Positions 43,837-52,743 of a stretch of 59,817 nt of DNA are shown here, piece by piece. Source of the DNA: Bacteroides sp. ET71 (GTDB lineage: Bacteria > Bacteroidota > Bacteroidia > Bacteroidales > Bacteroidaceae); the NCBI RefSeq assembly GCF_023336905.1, contig NZ_JAMBLS010000022.1, positions 1-59,817 on the forward strand. The letters run 5' to 3'. The notes beneath the pieces were generated by a model. That model was given only the letters and a program-made list of their open reading frames with translations. It was not told the DNA's origin and did not search any database. Within the stretch, counting starts at the first letter, position 1; every line of letters starts with the position of its first letter. The position numbers were made by a program, and so were the translations under genes.

Positions 43837-46128
43837 CTATTGTTCCGGCAGTGTGACGGTGAATGTGCTGAAACTTTTCCCGTCGCTGTCCACCGTTACT
43901 GTGCCGCCGTGCGCCTGCACCACTTGCATCACAAAGTTCAGGCCCAGGCCGAAGCCCGAAGCCCCTGTGCGCCGGTCGCCTGCCTGTATGCGTTCGAAGC
44001 GGTTGAATATCCTCTGCTGCTCGCTTCGCGGGATGCCTATGCCATTGTCGCGCACGCTGAGGCTGAGGCTGCCTTCGCTGGTTTGCCGGGCAGTGAGGTG
44101 GATGCAGACTTCCTCGCCGGAGTATTTGATGGCGTTGTCTATCAGGTTGGAAAGCATCTCGCGCAGGCAGAAAGCATCGGCATGGGCGATTGCCTTGGCG
44201 GTGCAGTCAATGTGGAAGATGACAGGTTTGGCGGCTTTGAGCCGGAATTGGGTGGCCAGCTCCTCGAAGAGAGGGCGCAACGGCACGGCAGTGCGGTGCA
44301 GTTGCAGTTCACCCCGGTCTATCTGCGTCAGTGTTACTACACGGGCCGAGAGGGCAAGCAGGTGGTTGCACTCGTCACACATGGTCGTACAGATGCGGGC
44401 GGCTTTTTCGGGCTTGTCGTCCAGCTTGCCGCTTGTCATGATTTGCGTGCCCATCAGGATGGATTGCAGGGGCGACTTCATGTCGTGTATCATCGAGTAG
44501 GTGAAATCCTTGCGGAACTGTTCCAACCGGCGCTGGCGCCGCCATACAAACCAGTGGCCTGCAATGCACAGCAGGCAGAAGGCGAACGTCAGTGCCAAGG
44601 GCAGGAAGAGATACCAGGCCGAGTGGAAGACGTGTCTCTGCGGCGAGGGAACGATGCCTTGCACGCACACCGAGCCGCTTTCGTCCAGGCGCAGGGCCGT
44701 GCTGACGAAGCTGCCCCGGCGGGGGAGGGCGCAGCCTGTTTGTTTCAGTACTTCGCCGGAGTCAGGGCGCAGGATGCGGATGCCGCAAGGCAGGTTCAGG
44801 CCCGTCTGCATCAGTTCATGGCGGAACAGCGAGTCCAGGCGGAATGTGTCGAGCGGTATGGCGACAGGGCGTTCGTTGACTATCTGCTGGGTGCCATAGG
44901 CTCGGTAGAGGCGGATGCCTTCTTTCAAGTTCATGGTCTGGTGCAGCACGTACACTTCTTGCCGGGTGCCATGGAAGCGGGGTTCGTAGAACGTATTGCC
45001 TTGCTCGTCGGTTGCTTTCCGGTAGAGTAGGGGGAACAGCGAGTCCACTTGTTGGTGGAAGTAGTCTGTGCTCCCGGTTACCCACGCTTTGCGGGTGCCG
45101 CGCAGGTGATTGGCTTCGATGGACTGGAGGTAACGTTGGTCGTTTTCTGCCACAAATGCCTTTTCAAAGGCCACTTCTGTTTCGTGGTTCAGTGTTTTCC
45201 ACTGTGTGCGGTAGATGTAAGCTCCCCACAGTACAGGCAGCAAGAGAGCCAATGGCATCAGCCCCCACGACAGGCGGTCCAGCCAGAGGACGCGGTGCGA
45301 GTGTTGGCGTGCATTTTCCTGTTTGGCACGGGTCAGTACGGCTTCCGTATCGGCCAGTATTTGCCGGCCTGTCTCTCCGGCCTGCGTCCAGCGGGAGGTC
45401 TTCAGGTCGTCTTCCATCTGCTGGACAGACTGTGCCATCTGTCCGGCCAGTTGATAGTAGCTCTTGCATTGGCTGTCGATGTCGTGCTGGAGATGGCGTA
45501 GCCGGTGGATACGCAGGGTAATGACTCCTGCCAGCAGAATGGCCAGGAGGAGCGTAAGGCTCGGAAACAGCAGGCTGGTGGGGTAGGCAAGGTAGTGCAT
45601 GTCCAAGATGGCTTCTACGGCAATGCCTTTTTGCATGTGCACGAAGGCACGGGGCGAAGTCAGTATGCCGATGCCTGTGTGGGGCAGGTCAGCTTTGGCG
45701 GGTGAGGTCTGCAAGGTGCACCCTGTATGGACATTGAATTTGCGGATGAACACACTGCCTTCCACTTCTTCGTATCGAAGGAAGCCGGTTAGCATCTGCC
45801 GTAGCGAATCGAGCGAGATTTCGGGTTGACCGTATGCATCTTGCAGCACGACCGATGTCTGTTCCGCGTAGTAGAGCAGCCGGTCTTCATCCTCCAGATG
45901 CAGGCTGTCGGGCGCGTAGACCATGTGGGTGACGGTTCCTTCGGGATAGGGCAGACGGTTCACCTGGGCATCGGTTGTCAGTGTAAAAGCATTCTTGAAA
46001 GCCGAAGCCAGCGTAGCCTCTGTCTTCTGCATCTGGCTACGGTAAGCATACGACATGCCTGCTGCCTGAAAAAGCGCCAGTAATAGGAATGTGCAGACCG
46101 ACAAGAGCACGATGTGTTTTATCTTCAT
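43837..46128 (-). CDS. Sensor histidine kinase with two periplasmic modules
   Basis: A 763-residue membrane kinase. Four membrane segments are visible: about 5-21, 184-204, 286-305 and 503-523. They leave two extracytoplasmic regions (about 22-183 and 306-502) and a cytoplasmic coiled stretch between (205-285). The kinase core is at the C-terminus: phospho-acceptor His548 in FTYSMIHDMKSP, N-box NLIDNA (661-666), G1 DNGIGIP (694-700) and G2 GFGLGLN (725-731). The two periplasmic modules share short features after each membrane helix (YR-x-Q followed by E-x5-8-AF-x-x-AF) and look like a duplication. No response regulator is adjacent. The ATG at 46128 is used; a TACCTTTG box is at 46164-46171. 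Confidence 0.9.
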   Translation of the reverse strand: MKIKHIVLLSVCTFLLLALFQAAGMSYAYRSQMQKTEATLASAFKNAFTLTTDAQVNRLPYPEGTVTHMVYAPDSLHLEDEDRLLYYAEQTSVVLQDAYGQPEISLDSLRQMLTGFLRYEEVEGSVFIRKFNVHTGCTLQTSPAKADLPHTGIGILTSPRAFVHMQKGIAVEAILDMHYLAYPTSLLFPSLTLLLAILLAGVITLRIHRLRHLQHDIDSQCKSYYQLAGQMAQSVQQMEDDLKTSRWTQAGETGRQILADTEAVLTRAKQENARQHSHRVLWLDRLSWGLMPLALLLPVLWGAYIYRTQWKTLNHETEVAFEKAFVAENDQRYLQSIEANHLRGTRKAWVTGSTDYFHQQVDSLFPLLYRKATDEQGNTFYEPRFHGTRQEVYVLHQTMNLKEGIRLYRAYGTQQIVNERPVAIPLDTFRLDSLFRHELMQTGLNLPCGIRILRPDSGEVLKQTGCALPRRGSFVSTALRLDESGSVCVQGIVPSPQRHVFHSAWYLFLPLALTFAFCLLCIAGHWFVWRRQRRLEQFRKDFTYSMIHDMKSPLQSILMGTQIMTSGKLDDKPEKAARICTTMCDECNHLLALSARVVTLTQIDRGELQLHRTAVPLRPLFEELATQFRLKAAKPVIFHIDCTAKAIAHADAFCLREMLSNLIDNAIKYSGEEVCIHLTARQTSEGSLSLSVRDNGIGIPRSEQQRIFNRFERIQAGDRRTGASGFGLGLNFVMQVVQAHGGTVTVDSDGKSFSTFTVTLPEQ

Positions 46129-46163
46129 TCTTCTTTCCTTTTCGGGAGATGTTTTACGGTCTG

Positions 46164-46171
46164 CAAAGGTA
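46164..46171 (-). promoter_or_regulatory. -7 box (TACCTTTG) of the histidine kinase
   Basis: A TAnnTTTG match on the minus strand 36 bases upstream of the kinase ATG at 46128. It argues against the longer in-frame start at 46221, which lies upstream of it. Confidence 0.5.
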
Positions 46172-46286
46172 ATGAATAATCCGTTCGTCTTGTCCGGTAG
46201 CAGGATGTTTTTGCGCTTCAAAGACAGGCTGTTCCCCTCTGTGGATTTATATCGGAAGACGGTATCTCAAGAAGTAGTCTTCCTTG

Positions 46287-47219
46287 TTACGCTCCGTGTT
46301 CGTGCGCCTCCATCTCCTGCCGGCTCTTGCTGATGGTCACCAAATAGACACCTCCGAAGATGAATACCACGGCCATACCTTTCATCAGATTGAATGAATC
46401 CAACCCCAGGCAGATGCTGACAATGCAGGCCACGACGGGTTGCACGTAGTTGTACATGCCTGCCACGGTAGGCCGCAGGTTTTTCTGTCCCACCAGGATG
46501 AGCATGTAGCTCAGGAACGTGGCACACACCACGATGAAGGCGATGCTGCCGATGGCAGGCAGTTCCAGCGCACTCCAGTCTGTGGCTATCAGGCTGTTGT
46601 AGGAGAAGGGCAGGGCGAAGATGAAAGCGTAGGTGAACATCCATTTCATGATGGTGACCAGTGAATACCGCTGCACGAAGTTCTTGAACAGCACGATGTA
46701 AAGCGCATAACTCAATTGGGCGCCCAGCACCAGGATGTCACCCAGGATGGGATTGTCTCCGCCAGACGCAGGGGCACTGCCGCTCTGACTGCCCATGATG
46801 AGCAACAGCGCGCCGCCGGCCCCCAGGGCAATGCCCAGCACCTTCTTTCCCGTGATAGGTTCTTTCAAGAAAAAAGCCGCCAGCACCATAGCCCAAAGAG
46901 GCATACTGGTCGTGATGATACTGGCATCGGCGGGCGAGGTTAGTCCCACGCCGAAAATGAAGCAGCCTTGGTTGAACACGATGGCCAACAGCGAGGCGGC
47001 CAGCAATTTGGCCATGTCCTTGTGGTGCACATGCTCAGGCTTCTGGAAGAAAGAGATAATCCAAAACAGTGCCATCGCACCGAAGATGCGGAGGTCTGTC
47101 AATACCAGCGGGGTGACGATACCTCCCGCCATGACAATTTTGGCCAGTGGAGACATCAGCCCCCACGTTGCGTTGGCCGTCAGCATGGCGGCATGGCCTT
47201 TGAAATGGAAGTCTTTCAT
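46287..47219 (-). CDS. EamA family drug/metabolite transporter
   Basis: A 310-residue inner-membrane protein with ten predicted helices in two EamA repeats. The first repeat starts ANATWGLMSPLAKIVMAGG, and the second starts GDILVLGAQLSYALYIVLFKNFV. It probably exports a small metabolite or amino acid by proton exchange; the substrate is unknown. Its start overlaps the stop of the GH3-auxin family gene by four bases (ATGA), so the two are translationally coupled. The coupling suggests that the transporter handles a product or substrate of that enzyme (inference). The histidine kinase gene follows after 158 bases with its own promoter. Confidence 0.9.
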   Translation of the reverse strand: MKDFHFKGHAAMLTANATWGLMSPLAKIVMAGGIVTPLVLTDLRIFGAMALFWIISFFQKPEHVHHKDMAKLLAASLLAIVFNQGCFIFGVGLTSPADASIITTSMPLWAMVLAAFFLKEPITGKKVLGIALGAGGALLLIMGSQSGSAPASGGDNPILGDILVLGAQLSYALYIVLFKNFVQRYSLVTIMKWMFTYAFIFALPFSYNSLIATDWSALELPAIGSIAFIVVCATFLSYMLILVGQKNLRPTVAGMYNYVQPVVACIVSICLGLDSFNLMKGMAVVFIFGGVYLVTISKSRQEMEAHEHGA

Positions 47220-48742
47220 TGTTTCGACATTCCTTTGTTCAATTCCAGCATTTCTTCCATGTATTCCCGCGTATTGCTCAGTCGGGGAATCTTGTGCTGT
47301 CCGCCCAGCTTGCCTTTCTTGGCCAACCAGTCGTGGAACAATCCTTTGCGGGCTACGATGACCTCCAGCGGTTGCAGGGCCAGGTTGTTTTGCCGTTTAG
47401 CCTCGTAGTCGGAATTGATTTCCTTCAGTGTGTCATCCAAAATGCGCGCGAAGCGCGTCACATCGTCCGGCATCTGGGCAAACTCTATCAGCCACTGGTG
47501 GCGGCACTTGGCGTTGGCATCCATGAATACCGGCGCGGCCGAGTATTCCAGCACCTGTGCGCCTGTCTCTGCGCAGGCCCGTGCCAGGCCCTTTTCGGCA
47601 TTGTCCACGATAAGCTCCTCGCCGAAGGCATTGATGAAGTGTTTCGTGCGCCCTGTGATGATGAACTTGTACGGATGTTTGCTGGTGAAGCGTACTGTGT
47701 CGCCTATCAGATAGCGCCACAGGCCTGCCGACGTAGAGATGACCACCGCGTAGTTCTTGCCCAGTTCCACTTCCTCCAGGCAGCAGGCGTGCGGGTTCTC
47801 CTTGCCCACTTCTTCCAGGGGGATAAATTCGTAGAAGATACCGTAGTCTATCATCAGCAGCATCGACGGGTCTGTCGGGTCGTTCTGCGTGCCGAAATAG
47901 CCTTCGGAGGCGTTATACGTCTCCACGTAGTGCATCTGTGGGTTTTGGATAAGCTGCTTGTATTGTTCGCGGTAGGGCGTGAAGGCTACCCCTCCGTGGA
48001 AGAATACTTCCAGGTTGGGCCATACCTCTTCCAAGGTCCGTTTGCCGGTCTTGTCCAGGATGTGCTTGATGAGTACCAGCATCCACGAAGGCACGCCGGA
48101 CAGGTTGGTCACATTCGCGCCAATGGTTTCCCTTGCGATGGCTTCCATTTTCGGTTCGAAGTCGCCCATCAAAGCGGTTTGCTTGCTGGGTACGCGGATA
48201 AGGTTGACAAGCGAGGGAATGTTCTCGATGAGAATGGCAGAAAGGTCACCTACCAGACTGTGGTTGGAGTTGAGGTTCGGAGCATGGCTGCCGCCCAATA
48301 TCAGGCCCTTGCCCGAGAAAAAACGGCTCTTGGGATTCTGCCCCAGGTAAATGGTCACGGCATCTTGTCCCCCCCGGTAGTGCGTGTCTTTCAGCGATTC
48401 CCGGCTGACGGGGATGAACTTGCTCTTGTCGTTTGTCGTGCCCGATGATTTGGCAAACCAGCGTATCTCCGACGGCCAAATCAGGTTCTGTTCGCCCTGG
48501 CGCAGACGGGCCACATAAGGTTTCACCTCTTCGTAAGTCTGTATGGGGAGCCGTCGGCGGAACTCGTCGTAAGAATGTATGCTTGTATAATCATATTTCC
48601 TGCCCCATTCCGTTTGTGCTGCCAAGTGTAAGAGACGTTGCAGTACCTGATTCTGCAAAGCCTCTGAACGAGTGGCATATTGCTCGATTTCTTTTAAACG
48701 TGGGGCCAGAAAAGCCTTGTTCAGTAATCTTGTGATATTCAT
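47216..48742 (-). CDS. GH3 auxin-responsive promoter family protein (acyl-adenylating)
   Basis: A 508-residue member of the GH3/JAR1 family (ANL-related adenylate-forming enzymes). In plants these conjugate amino acids to hormone carboxylates; bacterial roles are not known. The ATP-binding segment is RWFAKSSGTTNDKSKFIPVS. Others are YVETYNASEGYFGTQNDP (adenylate motif) and LWRYLIGDTVRFTSKHPYKFIITGRTKHFINAFGEELIVDN, the hinge and C-terminal cap. Full length is preserved. It is the first gene of a pair with the EamA transporter. A TACTTTTG box lies at 48771-48778 on the minus strand. Confidence 0.88.
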   Translation of the reverse strand: MNITRLLNKAFLAPRLKEIEQYATRSEALQNQVLQRLLHLAAQTEWGRKYDYTSIHSYDEFRRRLPIQTYEEVKPYVARLRQGEQNLIWPSEIRWFAKSSGTTNDKSKFIPVSRESLKDTHYRGGQDAVTIYLGQNPKSRFFSGKGLILGGSHAPNLNSNHSLVGDLSAILIENIPSLVNLIRVPSKQTALMGDFEPKMEAIARETIGANVTNLSGVPSWMLVLIKHILDKTGKRTLEEVWPNLEVFFHGGVAFTPYREQYKQLIQNPQMHYVETYNASEGYFGTQNDPTDPSMLLMIDYGIFYEFIPLEEVGKENPHACCLEEVELGKNYAVVISTSAGLWRYLIGDTVRFTSKHPYKFIITGRTKHFINAFGEELIVDNAEKGLARACAETGAQVLEYSAAPVFMDANAKCRHQWLIEFAQMPDDVTRFARILDDTLKEINSDYEAKRQNNLALQPLEVIVARKGLFHDWLAKKGKLGGQHKIPRLSNTREYMEEMLELNKGMSKQ

Positions 48743-48770
48743 CGTTCCTGTTGAAATCTGTTTGGCAACG

Positions 48771-48778
48771 CAAAAGTA
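48771..48778 (-). promoter_or_regulatory. -7 box (TACTTTTG) of the GH3-auxin/EamA operon
   Basis: A TAnnTTTG match on the minus strand 29 bases upstream of the start. No clear -33 TTTG. Confidence 0.45.
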
Positions 48779-48867
48779 AGGTTATTTCTTGGCATCTCTA
48801 TCTTTTTTCCTGCTTTTTTCTTACCTTTACCGCTGTTTAGGACATAAATTATTATTAAAAAACGTTT

Positions 48868-49878
48868 ATGAAAATTGGCATACTTACTTCAGGGGGCGAT
48901 TGTCCGGGCATTAATGCCACCATTCGTGGTGTGTGTAAGACAGCCATTCATCATTATGGGATAGAGGTGATAGGTATTCATAGCGGCTTTCAAGGCTTGC
49001 TGACCAAAGACACGGAGGTGATTACCCGCGACTCGCTTTCCGGATTGCTCAATCTTGGCGGTACTATGCTGGGCACTTCACGAGAGAATCCCTTCAAGAA
49101 GAACGGTGTGGTGTCCGGCGTCAATAAACCGGCGCTTGTCGAACGGAATGTGAAAGAACTGGGTTTGGATTGCATCGTCTGTATCGGAGGCAACGGAACC
49201 ACCAAAACGGCTGCCTTGCTGGCTGAACGCGGGCTGAATGTGGTGTCTGTCCCCAAGACCATCGACAATGACATCTGGGGCACGGACTTCTCTTTCGGTT
49301 TTGATTCTGCCGTAAGCATTGCCACCGACGCCATAGACCGCCTGCACTGTACAGCCAGTGCGCACAAGCGCGTGATGGTCATCGAAGTGATGGGGCACAA
49401 AGCCGGTTGGATAGCCCTGTATGCAGGCATGGCTGGTGGAAGCGACGTCATTCTTCTGCCTGAAATCCCTTACAGCATCCATCACATCGGCACTGCCATC
49501 CTCGACCGCCTGAAGCGGGGAAAACCCTATTCCATTGTCGTAGTGGCCGAAGGAATCCATACCGATGGGCGTAAGCGTGCCGGCGAATACATTGCCCAAG
49601 AAATAGAATATGAAACGGGCATCGAGACGCGGGAGACCGTGTTGGGATATATCCAGCGGGGCGGTTCACCCACACCTTTCGACCGCAACCTGGCCACCCG
49701 TATGGGCGGACATGCCACGGAGCTGATAGCCAACGGGCAATTCGGACGTATGATTGCCTTGCGGGGAAATGAGATAACCTCTATTCCCTTGGCCGAGACT
49801 GCCGGAAAGCTGAAGCTGGTGACGGAAGACCACGACTTAGTGGTTCAAGGCCGCCGCATGGGCGTTTGCTTCGGATAG
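48868..49878 (+). CDS. 6-phosphofructokinase, variant active-site signature
   Basis: A second PFK-A family enzyme, 336 residues. N-terminal TSGGDCPGINATIRGV, substrate loop EVMGHKAGW and the late GYIQRGGSPTPFDRNLATRMG are canonical. The nucleotide/phosphate site differs from the copy at 18425. It has GGNGTTKT where ATP enzymes have GGDGS and PPi enzymes GGDDT, and PKTIDNDIWGTD with the Lys typical of PPi-dependent or mixed-group enzymes. The phosphoryl donor is therefore uncertain. The two copies share only moderate identity by eye. Its 3' end overlaps a small convergent membrane-protein gene by 42 bases. Confidence 0.92.
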   Translation: MKIGILTSGGDCPGINATIRGVCKTAIHHYGIEVIGIHSGFQGLLTKDTEVITRDSLSGLLNLGGTMLGTSRENPFKKNGVVSGVNKPALVERNVKELGLDCIVCIGGNGTTKTAALLAERGLNVVSVPKTIDNDIWGTDFSFGFDSAVSIATDAIDRLHCTASAHKRVMVIEVMGHKAGWIALYAGMAGGSDVILLPEIPYSIHHIGTAILDRLKRGKPYSIVVVAEGIHTDGRKRAGEYIAQEIEYETGIETRETVLGYIQRGGSPTPFDRNLATRMGGHATELIANGQFGRMIALRGNEITSIPLAETAGKLKLVTEDHDLVVQGRRMGVCFG

Positions 49879-50172
49879 GGTTATGAAGGCACAGGCAATG
49901 AGCAGCATGCTGAGTGCGTATCGCCAGCAGAGTCTCCATACCATCTTCCCGGTCAAAGGTGATTCTTTCCCTTTGCGGCAAAAAAGAACAGTAAGGTAGA
50001 TGTTATACCCCAATAATAGGAAGGCATAAGGTACGGCACTGTACAATATGAACATACTGTCGAGCCATTTGCCCAATGTCATGTACATGTAACCGCCGAT
50101 GTACCATGCCACATCATCCCAGGTGTCGCGGGCGATTTGTTTCTCCATGTAACGGTTGATTCGTGCTAACAT
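49837..50172 (-). CDS. Small membrane protein of unknown function
   Basis: A 111-residue hypothetical protein with two predicted membrane helices, about residues 40-64 (MFILYSAVPYAFLLLGYNIYLTVLF) and 86-102 (LCWRYALSMLLIACAFI). They are separated by a basic loop. The N-terminal part is amphipathic and rich in Trp/Tyr (DTWDDVAWYIGGYMYMTLGKW). I do not recognise the family. The 3' end overlaps the phosphofructokinase gene by 42 bases in the convergent direction, so this part of the DNA codes on both strands if the gene is real. It lies 39 bases downstream of rnc on the same strand and may be the operon tail. Confidence 0.6.
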   Translation of the reverse strand: MLARINRYMEKQIARDTWDDVAWYIGGYMYMTLGKWLDSMFILYSAVPYAFLLLGYNIYLTVLFCRKGKESPLTGKMVWRLCWRYALSMLLIACAFITLSEANAHAAALNH

Positions 50173-50211
50173 AACAGGTATAAGATTTATAGTTCAGTAT
50201 CTTGGATAATG

Positions 50212-51066
50212 TTAATTAACAGACAATCCGGAGCTTGCTTGGCTTTCCATGTCTTCGACAACCATGACTGCATCCGTCAGTTGTTTGTCCTCTTGTTTTT
50301 GCTGCTTGGCGGCAGCAATCTCCTCTTTGAACCGGGCGTCGTTCCTCAACTTTGCCAATGCCATCTGCGCTGCGTTCTGTTGGGATTCTTTTTTGGAATA
50401 GCCCTTCCCGTAGCCTGCCGAGATGCCTTCCAGTTTGACCTCCGTGTGGAAGACGGGGCTGTGGTCTTTGTCTATTTGCTGCTCAATCAGTTCGAATGAC
50501 ACCGTATGTTTGTATTTCTGGCTCCATTCGATGAGCTTCGACTTGAAGTTCACCTCCTTGCGGGACATCTTCTCCAGGTCGATGTAGTCTTTCAGGATTT
50601 TTTTCTCCATGAACTCTTTGCAGCGTGCGTAGCCTTGGTCCATGTAGATAGCGCCGAAGAATGCCTCGAAAGCGTTGCCGTACATGTAACTGTTGTGCGC
50701 CTGCGAGCGTGTGGTGTATTTCACCAGCTTGTCCAGTCCTATTTCGATGGCCAGCTTGTTCAGTGTCTCGCGCTGCACGATTTTAGAGCGCGTATTCGTC
50801 AGGAAGCCTTCGCGGCAGCCTTCGAAATGGCGGAAGACGATGTCGGCCACCACAGCATCCAAGATGGCATCCCCCAGAAATTCCAGCCGCTCGTTGTTCA
50901 GCGGCCTGCCTGCTTCGGAGCGCAGGAAAGTAGATTTGTGCAGGACGGCCTGCTGGTAATACTTGATGTTGCGGGGAAAGAATCCCAGGATTCTGTAAAA
51001 ACAAAAATAAGACTCTCTGTCCTTATGGAACAGGAGCCTTATTCTGTCTATCAGGTTGCGCAACAC
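50212..51066 (-). CDS. rnc: Ribonuclease III
   Basis: A double-strand-specific endoribonuclease for rRNA and mRNA processing, 284 residues from a GTG at 51066. The RNase III signature is NNERLEFLGDAILDAVVAD (ERLEFLGDA at 59-67), with the second metal-ligand helix AFEAFFGAIYMDQG. A double-stranded RNA-binding domain follows (KSKLIEWSQKYKHTVSFEL to KKESQQNAAQMALAKLRND). A polar tail of about 45 residues, rich in Gln/Lys, extends beyond the usual end. The start is a choice: no ATG is near, and the GTG lies four bases after the fabF stop, as expected for a coupled operon gene. The acpP-fabF-rnc order is conserved in many bacteria. Confidence 0.94.
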   Translation of the reverse strand: MLRNLIDRIRLLFHKDRESYFCFYRILGFFPRNIKYYQQAVLHKSTFLRSEAGRPLNNERLEFLGDAILDAVVADIVFRHFEGCREGFLTNTRSKIVQRETLNKLAIEIGLDKLVKYTTRSQAHNSYMYGNAFEAFFGAIYMDQGYARCKEFMEKKILKDYIDLEKMSRKEVNFKSKLIEWSQKYKHTVSFELIEQQIDKDHSPVFHTEVKLEGISAGYGKGYSKKESQQNAAQMALAKLRNDARFKEEIAAAKQQKQEDKQLTDAVMVVEDMESQASSGLSVN

Positions 51067-51070
51067 GACT

Positions 51071-52336
51071 TTATTCTGCGTATTTTTTGAAGATGACACA
51101 TGCGTTGTGCCCACCGAACCCAAACGTGTTGGACAGTGCCGCATTCACTTCGCGCTCTTGAGCTTTGTTGAACGTGAAGTTCAAGTCGTAGTCGATGTCC
51201 TCGTCATTGTCACCCTCTTCGTGGTTGATAGTGGGCGGAACGATGCCGTTCTTGATGGCCAGGATGCTGGCGATGGCCTCTACGGCGCCTGCTGCACCCA
51301 GCAGGTGTCCAGTCATGGACTTCGTCGAACTGATGTTCAACTTATACGCATGGTCGCCGAACACTTCCTTGATGGCCTTTGCCTCGGAGATGTCGCCCAC
51401 GGGCGTCGATGTGCCGTGCACATTGATGTAGTCGATTTCTTCCGGGTTCATCTGTGCATCTTCCAGGGCGTTCTGCATCACCAGTTTGGCACCCAGACCT
51501 TCCGGATGAGAAGCCGTCAAGTGATAAGCATCGGCCGACATGCCTACGCCAGCTACTTCGGCGTAGATTTTCGCGCCGCGAGCCTTGGCATGTTCCAGTT
51601 CTTCCAATACGATGCAACCGCCGCCTTCACCCATCACGAAACCGTCGCGGCTGGCGCTGAAGGGGCGTGAAGCCGTCTCCGGAGAGTCATTGCGGGTAGA
51701 CAAGGCGTGCATGGCGTTGAAACCGCCCACGCCGCAGGCGGCGATGGCAGCCTCCGAACCGCCCGTCACAATGGCGTTGGCCTTGCCCAAGCGGATGAGG
51801 TTGAATGCGTCTGCAATGGCATTGGTCGAAGTGGCGCAAGCCGAGCAGGTCGCATAGTTGGGGCCGTGGAATCCGTACAGGATGGAAATCTGTCCGGCTG
51901 CGATGTCCGAAATCATCTTGGGGATGAAGAACGGATTGAAGCGCGGACCTTTTTCCTTGCCGGTCAGTGCATAGTTGCCGGCCTCTTCTTCGAAGGTACG
52001 GATACCTCCGATACCGGCGCCGAAGATGACACCGATACGGTTCAAATCTTCTTTCTCCACATCAAGACCCGAATCGCCCACGGCTTGTTTGGCCACAGCG
52101 ATGGCATATTGCGTGTACAGGTCCATCTTGCGGGCCTCTTTGCGGTCAATGTATTGGGATGCGTCGAAGTTCTTCACTTCGCATGCAAACTGTGTCTTGA
52201 AAAGGGATGCATCGAAATGCGTAATAGGTCCTGCCCCGCTAACCCCGTTGACCAGGTTCTCCCAAAATTCGGAGACCGTGTTTCCAATGGGAGTAACGGC
52301 GCCAAGACCTGTTACAACAACTCTTTTTAATTCCAT
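51071..52336 (-). CDS. fabF: Beta-ketoacyl-ACP synthase II
   Basis: FabF condenses malonyl-ACP with acyl-ACP in fatty acid elongation. The 421-residue protein has the nucleophile Cys167 in SACATSTNA, His308 in NVHGTSTPVGD, Lys339 and His344 in STKSMTGHLLGAAGAVEA, and the closing NTFGFGGHNACVIFKK. Length is normal. The ATG at 52336 (MELKRVVVTGLGAVTPIG) is the standard start; an ATG two codons upstream is possible. It is 21 bases downstream of acpP and just upstream of rnc. Confidence 0.97.
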   Translation of the reverse strand: MELKRVVVTGLGAVTPIGNTVSEFWENLVNGVSGAGPITHFDASLFKTQFACEVKNFDASQYIDRKEARKMDLYTQYAIAVAKQAVGDSGLDVEKEDLNRIGVIFGAGIGGIRTFEEEAGNYALTGKEKGPRFNPFFIPKMISDIAAGQISILYGFHGPNYATCSACATSTNAIADAFNLIRLGKANAIVTGGSEAAIAACGVGGFNAMHALSTRNDSPETASRPFSASRDGFVMGEGGGCIVLEELEHAKARGAKIYAEVAGVGMSADAYHLTASHPEGLGAKLVMQNALEDAQMNPEEIDYINVHGTSTPVGDISEAKAIKEVFGDHAYKLNISSTKSMTGHLLGAAGAVEAIASILAIKNGIVPPTINHEEGDNDEDIDYDLNFTFNKAQEREVNAALSNTFGFGGHNACVIFKKYAE

Positions 52337-52357
52337 GTGCAAAACGGATGGATTAAA

Positions 52358-52594
52358 TTACTTGGAGTGTTCCTCGATGTAGTTGATAGCGTCGCCCACA
52401 GTGGCAATCTTTTCAGCCTGGTCATCGGGGATAGAGATGCCGAATTCTTTTTCAAATTCCATGATGAGCTCTACAGTGTCCAGAGAATCGGCTCCCAGGT
52501 CGTTTGTGAAGCTGGCTTCGTTCTTTACTTCAGATTCTTCAACGCCTAACTTATCGACGATAATCGCTTTCACTTTAGATGCAATTTCAGACAT
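52358..52594 (-). CDS. acpP: Acyl carrier protein
   Basis: A 78-residue acidic acyl carrier protein. Ser37 in [10 protein letters not shown] is the site for the 4'-phosphopantetheine arm. The four-helix pattern and length are standard. It carries growing acyl chains for FabF, encoded next, and for lipid A enzymes. It is the first gene of acpP-fabF-rnc, with an AT-rich leader and divergent from purN. Confidence 0.97.
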   Translation of the reverse strand: MSEIASKVKAIIVDKLGVEESEVKNEASFTNDLGADSLDTVELIMEFEKEFGISIPDDQAEKIATVGDAINYIEEHSK

Positions 52595-52743
52595 AACTTT
52601 TAGTTTTTAATTAATAATTAGGTTTATTTCTTTAATTTTGCCGTGCAAAGGAATGGATTTTTCTTTTTCCGCGCAAATATTTCGGACATTAAATGCAGAA
52701 TTTTGCACATTTTTTATGGTTTTGTGCATTAAAAGTGAGGATT

